Positions 1-13,988 are shown, counted from the stretch's first letter. The stretch: 64,000 nucleotides of DNA from Saccopteryx bilineata (GCF_036850765.1 NC_089492.1:165042296-165106295); one strand, 5' to 3'. Program-made: numbers and translations. Notes: generated from the sequence alone by a model not told the origin.

Positions 1-800
1 CTAGGGCAGGTTAGTTTAGGTAACTTCTGTAATTAAGACAGAAGTCTTCTTTTTTCTTTGGGTTAAGGTAATGAACTAACACAGATAGTCACCCCAATCA
101 CCATGTGCCCTGAGAATGAACTACTATAGAAGGTGGTGCTATGGAGACAGTATTCCTACATGAGGACAAGTTATCATTTACCTTCAGAACATGTATGCAA
201 CGGTCTGCCCCAGTTACATGGAAAGGTGGGATTTCCTTCCATCTTTGCAATGTGCCTGTGATGCAAACTGTAGTCTGGCTTAATGCTTACTTAGCAGTAA
301 AAATGTTTTCTTTTTCTGCTACACTTGCGCACAGGATCTTCTGAGTTGGCAGATTTTATTTTTTGATTTTTTCCCCCAGTTATCAGGATCTTAGTAATAT
401 TCTTGATTTCTTCCTCAGAATTATAAGATGCTCCCTGCCTTACATCTCCACACAAGGACGTCCAAAGTCAGAACGTAAAGGCAGATATCTCCCAGATGTG
501 GGTCTATTTTGATAGTTTAACAGGTGTGCAGTAGTATCTCGTAGCTCTAATTTGTATTAATGACATCAAGCATGTTTTCATCAGCTCACCTGTCATCCTT
601 ATAATCTTCTTTAGTGAAGTAGTCACTTCAGCTCTTTCTTCTGGTTTTAAATTGGGTTATATGTTACCCTGTTGTTGGTATACAGTCTAGACACTTTTCA
701 TTGTTTCATTTAATTTTCTTTCATTCTTTTTCAAACATCTTTCAAAGCAGAGATATTTTAATTTTCAGACCAAGTGATTCATTTATTCCTTTTTTTCTAA
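1..800. other. Intronic DNA, nothing assigned
   Basis: AT-rich intronic sequence downstream of the last MAN1A2 exon in this window. The small open frames here show no homology I recognise. I searched both strands for the missing terminal MAN1A2 exon (family motif FNTEAHP) and did not find it. Confidence 0.5.
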
Positions 801-1085
801 CTCCTTTCAAAAACATATGACTACGGGAATTGGGGGCTGGTTGAGAAGGTGAAGAGATTAAGCAGAGAAAAACTCAGACAAAGAGAACAGCTTGGTGATT
901 ACAAGAGGGAAAAGGGCAGGGGAGGGGGAGGGGGTAAAGTGGGGAGAAATGGTGGCAGAAGGAGATTTGACTTGGGAATGGTGAATACAGACTACAATTT
1001 AGAGATGATGTATTATATAATTGTATACCTGAAATCTATATAATTTTATTATTCAGTGTCACCCTAATAAATTCAATTAAAAAAT
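800..1085 (+). mobile_element. L1 3' end fragment
   Basis: The segment carries a purine-rich, G-run stretch (about 915-950) followed by the usual L1 3' UTR ending: a phrase about an open TATATAATTGTATACCTG, then CAGTGTCACCCTAATAAATT and an A-rich tail at about 1078. It is 5'-truncated and lacks coding sequence. The 5' boundary is approximate. Confidence 0.6.
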
Positions 1086-1183
1086 GAATAAACAGAATGT
1101 GGCATATCCATATAAAATACTACTACTTGCTAATAGAAAAGAATTAACTACTGTTGGGCAGATAAAATGTATTATGCTCACTT

Positions 1184-1607
1184 TGTTAGAGATGACGCTG
1201 CCCACAAGGAGCATGAGAGAGCAGAGAGATCACAGCAGAGAGCAGAGAAAGGCCACTGGAGGAGGCCAGGAGAAGCAGCCAAGATGGTGGAGTGTTGAGT
1301 GAGAAGGCAGTTTGTGCAGTTTGTGCAGGGAGAAGGAAGGAGATGGGGAACAGAGGTGAATAAATCTGGTGAGCTAGAAACCTTTGATTCTAGGAAACTC
1401 GAATAAGTCAGTAGCTTTGTGAAAACTGAATGTGAGTGGGTTTTGGAGCCCAGGGTGTGTTTTTATTTGCCTGCCGGGTGCAAGCTAGAATTAAAGAAGA
1501 TGCCCATCAGTTTTTGGCTCTGTTGTTTCTTTACCGACTGTCCGAATCCAATGCGAACCTGCATGGGCCAGGCGGCTGTGATAGTGGCCGTGGATACTGG
1601 CTTTACA
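1184..1607 (+). mobile_element. Possible solo LTR of an endogenous retrovirus
   Basis: A GC-richer block of about 420 bp begins with TG (TGTTAGAGATGACG) and ends with CA (GGCTTTACA). A poly(A)-signal-like ATTAAAG lies near 1490 and is followed by a GT/CT-rich stretch, an arrangement like U3-R-U5. No gag, pol or env sequence adjoins it, so it would be a solo LTR. I see no convincing target duplication (CTCACTT on the left, CTCCCAT on the right). The call comes from composition and ends only. Confidence 0.35.
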
Positions 1608-1630
1608 CTCCCATAAACGGTCACAGCTAT

Positions 1631-1783
1631 CAGTGGCTCTCAAAGTGTATCCTCAAGACCATCAGCATCGCCTGGGAACTTGTTTCCTACTCATCAGAAC
1701 CTTTGGTGATGAAACCCAGCAATTTGTGTTTTAAGAAGCTTTCCAGGTGATTCCGATGCATGCTCGAGTTCTCAGAACCACTG
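1631..1783 (+). mobile_element. MER5A-like hAT-Charlie MITE
   Basis: The ends are CAGTGGCTCTCAAAG and CTCAGAACCACTG, which are inverted copies of a Charlie-type terminus. The middle has the typical phrases CATCAGCATCGCCTGGG and TTCCAGGTGATTCCGATGC. The length (about 150 bp) fits a short MER5A copy. It is old and diverged. Confidence 0.75.
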
Positions 1784-2099
1784 CCCTAGGTTTACCAACT
1801 TTGTGTGACTTCTTACAACAGTTAGTTTATACCGTTTCTGCTTTTCTCTTCATGTGGGCACCGGAACTTCTGACTCTGCTGAAAACAGATGCACTGCCCT
1901 GACTCCCCAACTTTTCACATCCTATTTTGGGCCTCTCCTATTTGCTTTATAAATTCCTTAACCCATTCATTACTACCAAGCTCCTAGCACCAAGTGAACT
2001 GTGTTCAAGCCCTGAGTCCTAACCAGGAAATAAAATAGATCTATTATTCTCTTCTTACTGCTCCCATTTCTGGCAAAATCTTAGGTAATCCTGTTTCTC

Positions 2100-2260
2100 A
2101 GCCATCTCTTTTGGAATCAAATAACTCACTCCTTTATTTAGCAAATATTTCATACTGAAACACGAATGTGTAGCCTCACCATAGACACTGGGGAAACAAT
2201 AACTACTGAAAACGTACAAAAATCACTGCCCTAGTGGATTTTCACTCCAGCTGCAGAACA
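2100..2260 (+). mobile_element. L2 fragment (old)
   Basis: The phrases TTTAGCAAATATTTCATACTG and ATAGACACTGGGGAAACAAT match the common L2 wording for a size/date-like tract near its 3' half. It is short and diverged, with approximate borders. Confidence 0.45.
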
Positions 2261-2399
2261 TCTAGGAAATTCTATGGTAATGTTAAGATGAGAGGTGCTA
2301 TGCAAAAAGGTAAAGAGAAAATGATAGAGAACAAGGGAGCAATTTGAAATTTTATACAGAAGGATCAAGGAATGTCTTAAAAATACAATTAGAAATTTA

Positions 2400-3600
2400 A
2401 AAAGAGAAATTGAAACTGTAAACTTGTAGAAGAAAACACAGTAGAAAAGCTCCTTGACAAGGATCTTGCAACATTTTTTAGGATATAACATCAAAAACAC
2501 AAGCAACGAGACAAAAATAAGTGATACAACATCAAACTAAAAATCTTTGATACACAGCTAAAGAAACAATCAGAAAAATGAAAAGGCAATCTACACAACA
2601 GAAGAAAATATTTGCAAATCATATCTGATAAGGGGTTAATATCCAAAATACACCAAGAACTCATACAACTCAATAATAACAACAAAAAAATAAATTTAAA
2701 AAAATAATCAGAGGAACTGAATAGCATGTTTCCAAATAGCAACACATACATGCAAAGATGCTTAACATCACTATTCACCAGGGAAATGCAAATCAAAACA
2801 ACAATGCGGTGTCACCTCATACCTGCTAGAATGGCTATTATCAAACAGATAAGAAATAAGATGTGGAGAAAGGAAGCCCTTGTGCACTGTTGATGGGAAT
2901 GTAAATTGGTACAACTGCTATGAAAAACAGTATGGAGGGTCCTCAAAAAATTAAAAATAGAACTACCATATGATCCAGTAATCCCACTTCTGGGTTCATA
3001 TCCAAAGGAAACAAAAACAGGGTATCAGCTATCTGCACTCTGTGTTTATGATAGTATTATTCACAATAGCCAAGATATTAAAAGAACCTAAGAAAATGTG
3101 AAACCCATATACAATAAGTTACTATTCAGCCATAAAAAAAAAAAAAAAGAAATCCTGTCATTTGGGAAAACATGGATGGACCTTAAGGGCATTAAGGAAA
3201 GTAAATCAGACAGAAAGTCCAATACTGTATAATATCCATATGTAGAATCTAAAAAAGCCAAAAACTTACATGGAAACAGAGGACAGAATGGTGATTACCA
3301 TGACTGGAGGGTGGGGTAAGGCGTTAAGAGAGATGTTGGTCAAAGGTACAAACTTCCAGTTAAAGATGAGTAAGCTCTAAAGATCTAATGTACAACACTG
3401 TGATTATGGTTAACAATGCTACATTATATTCTTGAGTTGCTAAGAGAGAAGATCTTAAATGTTCTCACAACAAAAAAGAAAGAGTAATTAAGTGATGTTA
3501 GCTAACACTATGGTGGTAATTGTACGGCAATATATAAATGTATCCCTAATCAGCATACTCTATACCTTAAACTTACATAATGTGAGCAAAAGAGTGAATA
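2400..3600 (+). mobile_element. L1M 3' fragment
   Basis: The 3' part of ORF2 and the 3' UTR of an old L1 run in the plus direction. Signature stretches are the one reading as an ORF2 tail around 2590-2700 (ATTTGCAAATCATATCTGAT), TGGGAATGTAAATTGGTACA near 2895, CCAGTAATCCCACTTCTGG near 2975 and TTCAGCCATAAAAAAA near 3126. Stops break every frame. It is antisense to MAN1A2. Confidence 0.85.
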
Positions 3601-3619
3601 TATAAATGAAGTCACTAGT

Positions 3620-4020
3620 CAAACTGTTAAATTTCTAAACTCAAGTAGGTGGAGGTATGAGGAAATTAGTCTATTCTTCTTTTAACTAGCCGAGAAAACT
3701 AAACTTTTGAATTTCCAGTCCTGCAGCAATGCCTGGATATATAGACATCAGAACTCCAGATAACCTAACCCTCTGATTACCCTTGAAGGACTAAGAAAAG
3801 AATGTCCACATATCCAGACCACCTGACATCCAACTGATAACATCCTGGACCAATCCCAGGGCTAACAGTGCAGGGCTAATTATTCACTAGAATGCATTTG
3901 TTCTGTGAGAACCCTTAACTTTTCTTCCTTTTTGGAATATTTCTGAGTTTTTGCCTAGCTGTGTTTCTATTTGAAAACCCTAAGATCCTTAAATAAATCT
4001 TTATCATTTATTTCTAGCCA
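3620..4020. other. Unassigned intronic block ending in AAATAAA
   Basis: A moderately GC-rich stretch (about 3710-3900) leads into AAATAAATCTTTATC near 3990 and then an A run. The layout could be the 3' half of an old LTR, but no clear TG/CA ends were found. It is unidentified. Confidence 0.3.
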
Positions 4021-4099
4021 AAAAAAACCCTACTAGAATGATCAGAGTACAGGTACAAATAGTCAACTTTTTTCTTACTGAACACACAGGCTAAAGACG

Positions 4100-4300
4100 T
4101 ATTCAACAAATTCAAAACATATTTTTCAAGTGCCTCATACACTGTGCTGGGTTCTAGGGAGGTGAGAGCAGTTAAAAGGCAAAGTCCCTGTAATTGTGAA
4201 GCTTATTCTACTGACAGGGAAAGATAATAAACAAACATACATCAGGTGGTTAACATGATATAAAGAAAAATAAAGCAGGACGGGGGAAAAAATAATGGAG
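4100..4300 (+). mobile_element. L2 fragment
   Basis: The tract contains TTCAACAAATTC, AAGTGCCTCATACACTGTGCTGGG, then AAGCTTATTCTACTGACAGGG and AATAAACAAACATACAT. This order is characteristic of the L2 segment that reads like a list of sizes before its 3' end. It is old. Confidence 0.65.
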
Positions 4301-4832
4301 TGTACAGATGATATACATACATACATAGGGTTTATTTTCACAGGCAGCCACACAACAAATACAGCAATTATAGGTTAAGGAGAGTGTGAATGTGCCTGGT
4401 AAGTTCCCTGATATCAGGATGTATCCTGAAACAGCAATGGCACATACAAGGCACTTAATAATAAGTACTTGTCTGATGAATTATCGTGCATAGTACATTG
4501 TATCATCTCTATATTTTAAACACCATTTACTTAGAAGATTTAAAAAACAGTGTGCAGATCTATATAAAGAACAAAGAGGTGAAATCCCCATTAACTTTCC
4601 AAGATCCTTTGATTATTTGACTTATCTATGTTCTTAACCTACAGAAAAAAAAAATGTGATTTCTTCTCTTGTCTGAGTTTATTCTTAATCACTAAAAATT
4701 CAAAATAATTTAAGATAAACTTTTTAAAAAGCCCACTCATTCAAACCTTCCTTTAGCTATCTTGTGCAATGTTTTTTTTTCTTTTACTTCTCAGAACACC
4801 CTTGATTCTAACATTTCTATCTTCTTTTTTTT

Positions 4833-5031
4833 ATTTTTAAGATCTTTATTTATTGATTTTAGGGAGAGACCAAGAGAGAAAGAGAGAGAGAGAGATCATA
4901 GTTGCTTCACTCTAGTTGTTCATAGATTGCTTCTCATATGTGCCTTGACCAGGCAAAGCCCAGGGTTTCAAACCAGCGACCTTGGTGCTCTAAGTCGAAG
5001 CTCTATCCACTCTGCCATCACAGGTTTTGTG
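4833..5031 (-). mobile_element. tRNA-derived SINE (short Ves-like), reverse
   Basis: On the minus strand a tRNA-like head (CTGTGATGGCAGAGTGGATAG) is followed by a GTTTGAAACC B-box-like motif, TCAAGGCACATATGAGAAGC and a CT-rich tail ending near 4833. The copy is diverged. Confidence 0.75.
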
Positions 5032-5049
5032 AAGAGTTAGCTCTCTAGG

Positions 5050-5345
5050 CTTATTCTGTTTAATTAAAGTTATAATTCAAATGTATATGCCCTTTGACCT
5101 AGCCATTTTACTTCTAGGAATCTAAACCAATATTTATATTCACACAGAAAGTGAATATATACAAAAGGGCATTCACTATTTATGATAGCAAAGAACTAGA
5201 CCAACCAGATACCTAAAAATAGGGCACTGATTAATAAAATTGTGATATACTCCTCAGTGGATTTATATGTGTCCACATGGAAATCTTTTCTAGAGTAAGA
5301 TGAAAAATTCAAGTTTCAGAATAGGAGGTATATATAAATGTATCT
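5050..5345 (+). mobile_element. L1 fragment
   Basis: Contains CCTTTGACCTAGCCATTTTACTTC and, further on, ATAGCAAAGAACTAGACC, wording of an old L1 ORF2 end. Highly diverged and with approximate borders. Confidence 0.5.
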
Positions 5346-5376
5346 TGGGGGGAGGATAAAAGGCTATTAAAAGGGT

Positions 5377-5550
5377 ATATATATTATAAATAGTTTTATT
5401 GATTGATTCATTTTAGCAAGAGAGGAAGGGAGGGAGACAGAGAAACAGGAACATCGATCTGTTCCTGTAAATGCCCTGGCTGAGGATCAAACCAGCAACC
5501 TCTGCACTTCAGAATGATGATCTAGTCAACTGAGCTATCCGGCCAGGACA
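5377..5550 (-). mobile_element. tRNA-derived SINE (short Ves-like), reverse
   Basis: The minus strand begins with TCCTGGCCGGATAGCTCAG, a tRNA A-box-like head, and continues through TTTGATCCTCAGCCAGGGCA to a tail near 5380. The type is the short Ves-like SINE. Confidence 0.8.
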
Positions 5551-5559
5551 TAAATGTGT

Positions 5560-7340
5560 TTTTATGTTTCTAAAAGAAAGGCTACATCAAGGACTGTTGA
5601 ATAAGAGTTATCTTTGGGAAGTAAAACTGGATATGGGATACAGAGAAACTTATTTTTCATTTTTTATGTTCCATACTATTAAATTCATTTTGCCATATCC
5701 ACATATTATTTTAATAATTTAATTAATAATAAGCTAAAGCAAAAAGGAAGCACCCTGCTTAGTGTCATTTCACCTTTCTGAGTAGCTAAAACACATAGAC
5801 TGCTACGCTTTCATGAATTCACAATAAATTTCAACCACTTGATAGACTATACAATTTCAATTAAGTTACTCAGCTTCTGACAAAAGTCTACTTAAATTAA
5901 TATTTGAGAAAATTCTATGGAGTCAGACTTATTGTCATTCCTCTATAGTTTTAAGCTCTAGCTTAATAAGAAAAATATAAACATACAACTATATTTGTCT
6001 TCACAGAAATGTCTTGATTCAATTGCATTTTAATATTGTCATCAGTTTTTATAAAGAGTAAGTCATAGTGAGTGTTTTTGCATTCTCTATAATATCAATG
6101 TTTTAATATATTTATCATTAAGTATTATGTTAAATCACATGGAATTGACAGTATTCAACTGTTTTTTACTTAAAAAAACAATTTTATACCATTTACCTAA
6201 TAGTTCAATATTTTTAAATAATGAACTATCAAATTAAGTTACCTTATAATTTAGCAGTATGGAAAACTTTTGTTTCATCTGTCAAAGCAGCATGTTCTCT
6301 CAACTCACAGATAAAAATGACACTGAGCAGGAAGTCCCCTTTGCTTTAGCTGCCAGGAAGCTCAGTGCTGAATGCTGTACTCAATTGTTGAAATTTTCAT
6401 AGCCTAGGTTTCATTATAATTACTGTATGATTCCTTGTTTGATCTTTTCTACTTTTACTAACCCAAATGTATATATGGTTTTTCTGAAAGCATTATAGTA
6501 ATTTATATAGATATATAACAGGTTATCTAGAGTACTGCATTGAGAAGGATTCTTCCAGAACTAGGTAGGGAAAATTACCAAAGTCAACTGGTGCTATTCC
6601 CTACGTATACACTGGAAGGGACCAGGCAGCAAGGCCACACATTTGCAGCTCTATCCAATGTGTTAAAGTGCTCAAGGTCTGCACTAATGAAGCAGTTAAG
6701 AATGAATTATGAAAGCCAATCTGCAAGAAGTGAAATATGAACTAAATTTAGAAACAAGAGCAGGGGTGTTAATTACAAAAAGGGTAAAAGTATTCCTGCC
6801 AGAACCAATAAAATATGAAACAGACAATGACATGCACAGGAACAACTTACATGTATAGCTATATGTACATGTTTATATAGGTGAATATTTGAATATAGAG
6901 TAGCTGGGTTTAAGGATAGAATCTGTAAGTAAAAAAAAAAGAGAGATGAAGCTAGATAGGAATGAATCATTGTCGCTTTTGAGGAGGAAAGTGATATGAA
7001 GAAAATGGTATATACATTTTGAAAATCAAAGTAATTTATTTTTAAGACTAAAAGGAACATCAGAATGAGCATTTTATCACTACTACAATAATATCTGATT
7101 CAGGCAAGATGCTAATAACAGTGAATGAAAGACTGTTGGAAAAAGGATATTCAGTCTGAAAGTTACCAAAGTTATTACTTATTATTTATAAAAAAAGATT
7201 CTTTACATAACCTTATAATCAAATCTAAGCTTATGAACACACCTAAAATCACCAATTAGGTGTTAAACTGTTATCATATGTCTCTTTAAAGAATACAATG
7301 AGAACACCATTTTTGTAATATTTGCTTCAAAAATCTTCAA
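5560..7340. other. Intronic DNA without recognised features
   Basis: AT-rich, with short A and T runs and only chance open frames on either strand. No family-level repeat was recognised. Confidence 0.45.
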
Positions 7341-7344
7341 ACTA

Positions 7345-7696
7345 CCCCCTGGTTGGTTGGCTCAGCAGTAGAGTGTTGTCCCAGCATGTGGAAGTCCCGG
7401 GTTGGATTCCCAGTCAGGGCACAGTGAAGTGCCCATCTGCTTCTTCCCCCTTTCCCTTCTCCTTTCTCTCTCTTCCCCTCCCACAGCCAAGGCTCCATTG
7501 GAGCAAAGTTGACCGAGCGCTGAGGACAGCTTCCTGGCCTTCACCTCAGGTGCTAGAATGGTTTCGATTGCAGAGGAGCAACGCCCCAGAGGGGCCATCA
7601 CCCCCTGGTGGGCATACCGGGTGGATCCTGGTCAGGTGCATGTGAGAGTCTGTCTGCACCCCCCCCCCACTTTGGAAAAATACAAAAACAAAAAGG
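7345..7696 (+). mobile_element. Long bat SINE (Rhin-type), plus
   Basis: The tRNA-like head CCTGGTTGGTTGGCTCAGC is followed by the B-box region GGTTGGATTCCCAGTCAGG, a CT-rich tract, GGCTCCATTGGAGCAAAG and TGGTGGGCATACCGGGTGGA, ending in AAAAATACAAAAACAAAAA. Its CpG sites are mostly decayed, so it is older than the copy at 30982. Confidence 0.9.
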
Positions 7697-8646
7697 TCTT
7701 TAAAAACTAAATCTGATAATAAGGAGACAATCACAAATATATATATATAATTGAGGAACATTCTTCAGTACAATTAGCCTAAATACTTATGTCAGTGTCG
7801 TAACAAAAAAAAAAGCAAGGATTAAAAGAGACAAAAGAGACATGACAACCAAATGTGACATATGATCCTTCGGGGGTTAAAAAAATGTTTTAAAGTACAT
7901 TATTAGGACAATTGAGAAATCTGAAAACAGCTACATAGGAAATAACAGTGTTATATGAATGTTGTTTCCCAAGTGTGATAACTGTACTATGACTTATGTA
8001 GGGTTATGCCCTTTTCTTGAAAATGCTTATTATAGTATCAGAAATCTGGTAATTCTCAAATTATAGAGCAAAAAATTTAAATAAATAGTAAAACTATGCA
8101 TGTGTACATACATCTATTCAGGGGTAGGGGGGTGTGGTAAAAATTAACCAGAGATAAATCTAGGTGAAAGACATACAAATACTCATTGTATTTTATTCTT
8201 ACAATTTGGTTAAAAAAAATAAGAGCTCATATAATTTGGGGCAATTTCCACAGTTTTCAGATGTGATCACTGAAAACATGGTCACATCTTATTCTGTCAT
8301 GGTCATTCAGCTAAGTTGTAGCAAGTGTGTAACTAACACCGCTGTGATTTAATCTGACAGTCCAGTGCTCTTTCAACTCTCTCAGTCTCAAGCCAAATCA
8401 CACAGGATACATCAAAACAGAAATGACTATTAGAAGCAGGGAACTGACTACCAGGGAGGTGTTCTAAACCATCTCAGTAGTAACAGAGTCTCGCTTAGGG
8501 TCAACTGTAAATATGGAAACGAGAGGCAAAATAAAGAAACAACATAGCAAGACTTAGTGATATATTAGGAGAAAAAAGAAAGCTGTCTAATGCACAAACT
8601 GAAAACGTGCAAATAAGAGTATTAGTTTTAATAAAAGAAAAATTGA

Positions 8647-9033
8647 GCCTAACCAGGTGGTGGCACAGTGGGTAGAGCATCGGACTGGGATGCAGAGGAT
8701 CCAGGTTCGAAACCCCAAGGTCGCAGGCATGAGTGCAGGCTCATCTGGTTTGAGCAAGTTTCACCAGCTTGAGCATGGGGTCTCTGGCTTGAGCGGAGGG
8801 GTCTCCGGCTTGAGCGGACGATCACAGACATGACCCCATGGTCACTGGCTTGAGCCCAAGGTTGCTGGCTTGAGCAAGGGGTCACTCACTCTGTTGTAGC
8901 CCCCGAGTCAAGACACATATGAGAAAGCAGTCAATGAACTAAGGTGCCGCAACGAAAAACTGATGCTTCTCATCTCTCTCCCTTCCTGTCTGTTCCTATC
9001 TGTCTCTCTCTGTCACAAAAAAAAAAAAAAAAA
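8647..9033 (+). mobile_element. Bat SINE with repeated CTGGCTTGAGC body, plus
   Basis: The head is GCCTAACCAGGTGGTGGCACAG. The body carries several tandem copies of a unit like GGTCNCTGGCTTGAGC (about 8745-8885), then GACACATATGAGAAAGCAG and an A tail (9017-9033). A 13-bp target duplication AAAGAAAAATTGA lies at 8634-8646 and 9041-9053, with a few tail-type bases before the right copy. Confidence 0.9.
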
Positions 9034-9359
9034 GAATGAAAAAGAAAAATTGAATAAAGATGGCCATTAGGATATGAAACTTAGTTTCAAACATAAATTT
9101 ACTATGTAAGCTAGAAATATAGTAGCATGAAAACTTCAGGAGAGCAGGAATATTTATCTTTTTTGCCTATTGATTTATCCTCAAATAACCTGAGCAATGA
9201 CTGAAAAATAACATTTTTTTAACAAATGATGTGACAGTTTGTGAGGCATTCAGGTACAGACAGACAGGAAATAGAAATATGAAGCTTAAGAGAAAGCATC
9301 AAGACATATTTACTTTGTAGTCTTTAGGGAAGTGGACATATTTAAGGTCTTCACCTTTG

Positions 9360-9530
9360 GCCTGGCCGGGTGGCTCAGTGGATAAAGCATTGTCCTGGCA
9401 CACCAAGGTCATGAGTTTGATCCCCAGTCAAGGTACATACAAGAAGCAATCAACAAGTACACAATTAAATGGAACAACTAAGTAGAACAATGAGTTGATG
9501 CTTCTCTCTCTCTCAAATCAATGGAAAAAA
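9360..9530 (+). mobile_element. Short Ves-type SINE, plus
   Basis: Head CCTGGCCGGGTGGCTCAGTGG, then GAGTTTGATCCCCAGTCAAGG, CTCTCTCTCTCAAATCAATGG and a short A tail. TTAAGGTCTTCACCTTT before the element is matched imperfectly by TTAAGGTCTCTACCTTC just after it, a likely target duplication. Confidence 0.85.
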
Positions 9531-9760
9531 TTAAGGTCTCTACCTTCTTTCAGTCATTATAAAGAGAACTCTCCCTGAAGTTCTGAATATAAGCCCAAAT
9601 AATGACATTGTCATTTTTCTTTTCCATTGTTGCCTTTGTGTATATCTTTACATGAATCTCTACTGAAAGAATGGGTGGCTATGGTCATATATTCTCTAGT
9701 ACTATCAAAGTGCCACAATTACTCCTAACAAAATTCCTTAGCTAGTGCAGAGAATTCGGG

Positions 9761-10765
9761 TGTGGTTCCCAGACCAGCATCATTCATATTGTCTAGGGGC
9801 TTGTCAGAAATACAAATTCTTAGACCAGTGGTTCTCAAACTTTTTGAAGTTGGGGCACATTTAAAATCCTACAAATAATTGTAGGCGCACTATATACAAA
9901 TTTCTGAGAAATATGTTATAATAATTAAGTCAAATATTAAAGAAAAAATATAAAGTCCAAGCGTGCTTTTATGGTAATTAAACCAAGTAAATATGACAAA
10001 ATTAAATTTATTCTGACATTAAAAAACATTTTTATGTTACATTTTTTGAGTTATGCTTTTTAGAATTCGTAAAAAAGGGTTAAAAAATAAAGAAACGACA
10101 AAAAAGTTATCTTTATATATATATAGATAGATACATTCTTAGTAAGATTTAGTAAATTCAGCAAGTCCCTGCCATGAATGTGTTAAGTTTTTCCATTCTG
10201 TGTTTATGAGAAACATGAGCCTGATGTGTTCTAGAGATTTCTTCAATGTTTGGGCACATATTTGAAAGGCAAACTCTCTTTTCCTCATCAATACATTGAA
10301 TTCCTCTCTTTTTACTCTCAATTGTGTTGAGTGCAGAAAATCCCCAACATACATATCATCTTAACTTTACATCAAACAAAGGATAGAAGAAACTTACCTC
10401 CAGTCTTTTGGGGAACATGGGGAGTAGTGTAAACAATCCAGCACCACAGCTAAACAGCTTTTTGCAACCTAATCAGGCAAGTGAGGTGGGGGGTTGGGCA
10501 GACTGTCAGCTTACAGCCAATTCCCCAAAAATCTAAACTCCAAAACCCTGTTGGTTTTTTGGTCCCCAACAGGCACATATTTCTCTGGAATACCATAGTG
10601 TGCACCTGGAAATATTCTAGGGCACACCAGTGCGCCCTGGTGCACACTTTGAGAACCACTGTCTTAAGCTAAGAATCAAACCCTAGAATACTGAATCAGA
10701 AACTGCAGGGATGGCTCAGTTATCTTTAGTTGATGAAGTCTTCCAGGTGATTCTAATGCACAATA
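9761..10765 (+). mobile_element. MER5A-like element split by a hAT insertion
   Basis: The outer parts (9761-9825 and 10662-10765) join into a MER5A-like order: GTGGTTCCCAGACCAGCATC, then GTCAGAAATACAAATTCTTAG, and after the insert AATACTGAATCAGAAACTGC and TTCCAGGTGATTCTAATGC. The inner part is a younger hAT listed separately. Confidence 0.65.
9826..10661. mobile_element. Non-autonomous hAT element, 836 bp
   Basis: Both ends are CAGTGGTTCTCAAA-type inverted termini: CAGTGGTTCTCAAACTTT at 9826 and its complement TTTGAGAACCACTG at 10661. The flanks TCTTAGAC and TCTTAAGC look like a decayed 8-bp duplication (6 of 8 match), as expected for hAT. Minus-strand open frames of about 70 codons inside (10139-10354, 10450-10659) are not recognised. 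Confidence 0.7.
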
Positions 10766-10983
10766 AAGAACTAAGGAAAAAACAAAGGCACTAAACTCTG
10801 ATTTGCCAAAATATCTACCTCATAGTCATTCTTCTTGAGATGCAGCTAACAAGTTAAAACCAATTAAATAAAAAGATATTTGTAATAAAATCTAGTGTAA
10901 TATATTACAGTCATAATTCATCATGTAGTGATCATCCTGCAAAATCAGCCTACAATAAAAATGACTGAAAAGGCTTCTACTTA

Positions 10984-12768
<1,785 letters not shown>

Positions 12769-13110
12769 TTTTTTTTTTTTTTTTGTATTTTTCTGAAGCT
12801 GGAAACAACCGGGATCCACCCGGCATGCCCACCAGGGGGTGATGCTCTGCCCATCTGGGGTGTCACTCTGCTGCAACCAGAGCCATTCTAGCGCCTGAGG
12901 CAGAGGCCACAGAGCCATCCTCAGCACCTGGGCAAACTTTGTTCCAATGGAACCTTGGCTGCGGGAGGGGAAGAGAGAGACAGAGAGGAAGGAGAGGGGG
13001 AGGGGTGGAGAAGCAGATGGGCGCTTCTCCTGTGTGCCCTGGCTGGGAATTGAACCCGGGACTTCTGCATGCCAGGCCAACGCTCTACCACTGAGCCAAC
13101 CGGCCAGGAC
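12769..13110 (-). mobile_element. Long bat SINE (Rhin-type), reverse
   Basis: The minus strand reads from the head GTCCTGGCCGGTTGGCTCAG at 13110 to a poly-A tail at 12769. The body has GGTTCAATTCCCAGCCAGGG and TGGTGGGCATGCCGGGTGG. GAAACCT-type flanks (12762-12769 and 13112-13119) fit a target duplication. Confidence 0.9.
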
Positions 13111-13840
13111 CGAAACCTCTTTTTGATGGATAAGAAGGTGCACAAGAAAAAAGGACCTTAGGAACAGGATAAATTACCCTAGTATTTCTTAAAGAGTAGA
13201 CCTTTCTGCCACCACCCTTTAGCCCCAATTCAGATCTATCCCCCTTTTCCTCTAAGTAAGAACCATTACATATTAGGGACACTCAAGTCAGGTTCACTGC
13301 AGGATTTTACCTATTTCTTGCCCCTATTGGAAATATTGTTTGACTTACATAAGTGTTGGTAAGCCATTGCTACCAACAGATGTGTGTCCTGTTTTTGAGC
13401 CATGTGGCAACAACCTGTCTACCTTCTCAACTGCAGCACAGAGTTTCACCAGCACCTCTGTTCCCAATTCTGGACCCAGGTGGAAGAGCAGCAACAACAA
13501 ACGCTGCCTCTGCTTCTGTTCTATGTTACCAACCTTCCATTACTCTTCTCTTATAATTAAACTCTGTAAGGACTTTCCCCGTCTGAATGACAAATGACAT
13601 GTAAGTGTCCTCACCTTACTTCAAGTCTATATTGCATTGTTCCCAGAGTACTGCAGCAGTCTCCAAAACCCACCAGTTTGCAGATTACAGTCAGACCCTT
13701 CTGTTTTCTTACTCCCCACTAAAAAGCCTTCAAGTAGTTCCTCCCCCTTTGAAAATCTTCAGTAACCCTATAATGGATTCTTCAAGTTAGGGACCTTTGG
13801 AGGGGAGCAGATGGTGAGGAAAAAGATCTGATGGGCTTTA
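13111..13840. other. Intron, unassigned
   Basis: About 730 bp with slightly higher GC than its surroundings and no recognised family. Overlapping plus-strand frames at 13340-13597 and 13353-13556 have no coding character I can identify. Confidence 0.4.
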
Positions 13841-13922
13841 TATACTGCTCACAAACATTTAGGGGATATTTTATAGCTTCATAATCATTTTGAAATATTC
13901 CCTAATGTTTGTGAGCAGTATA
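13841..13922. mobile_element. Palindromic mariner-type MITE, about 80 bp
   Basis: TACTGCTCACAAACATTTAG at 13843 is mirrored by CTAATGTTTGTGAGCAGTA ending at 13920, leaving almost only the two termini. TA flanks on both sides fit Tc1/mariner integration. The same terminus occurs in the elements at 28231-29063 and 38113-38628. Confidence 0.85.
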
Positions 13923-13988
13923 TATGGACAAAAGACTTTTATCACCATATGAGAAACACCTACGCAGTAAGTGAGAAGTGTGTGAGTG

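Noticed and set aside
3620..4020. LTR ending in AAATAAA
   Set aside because: No matching TG start, CA end or target duplication could be fixed; left as unassigned.
8745..8895. CRISPR-like spaced repeats
   Set aside because: The repeated CTGGCTTGAGC units belong to the SINE body, are degenerate, and lie in a mammalian intron.
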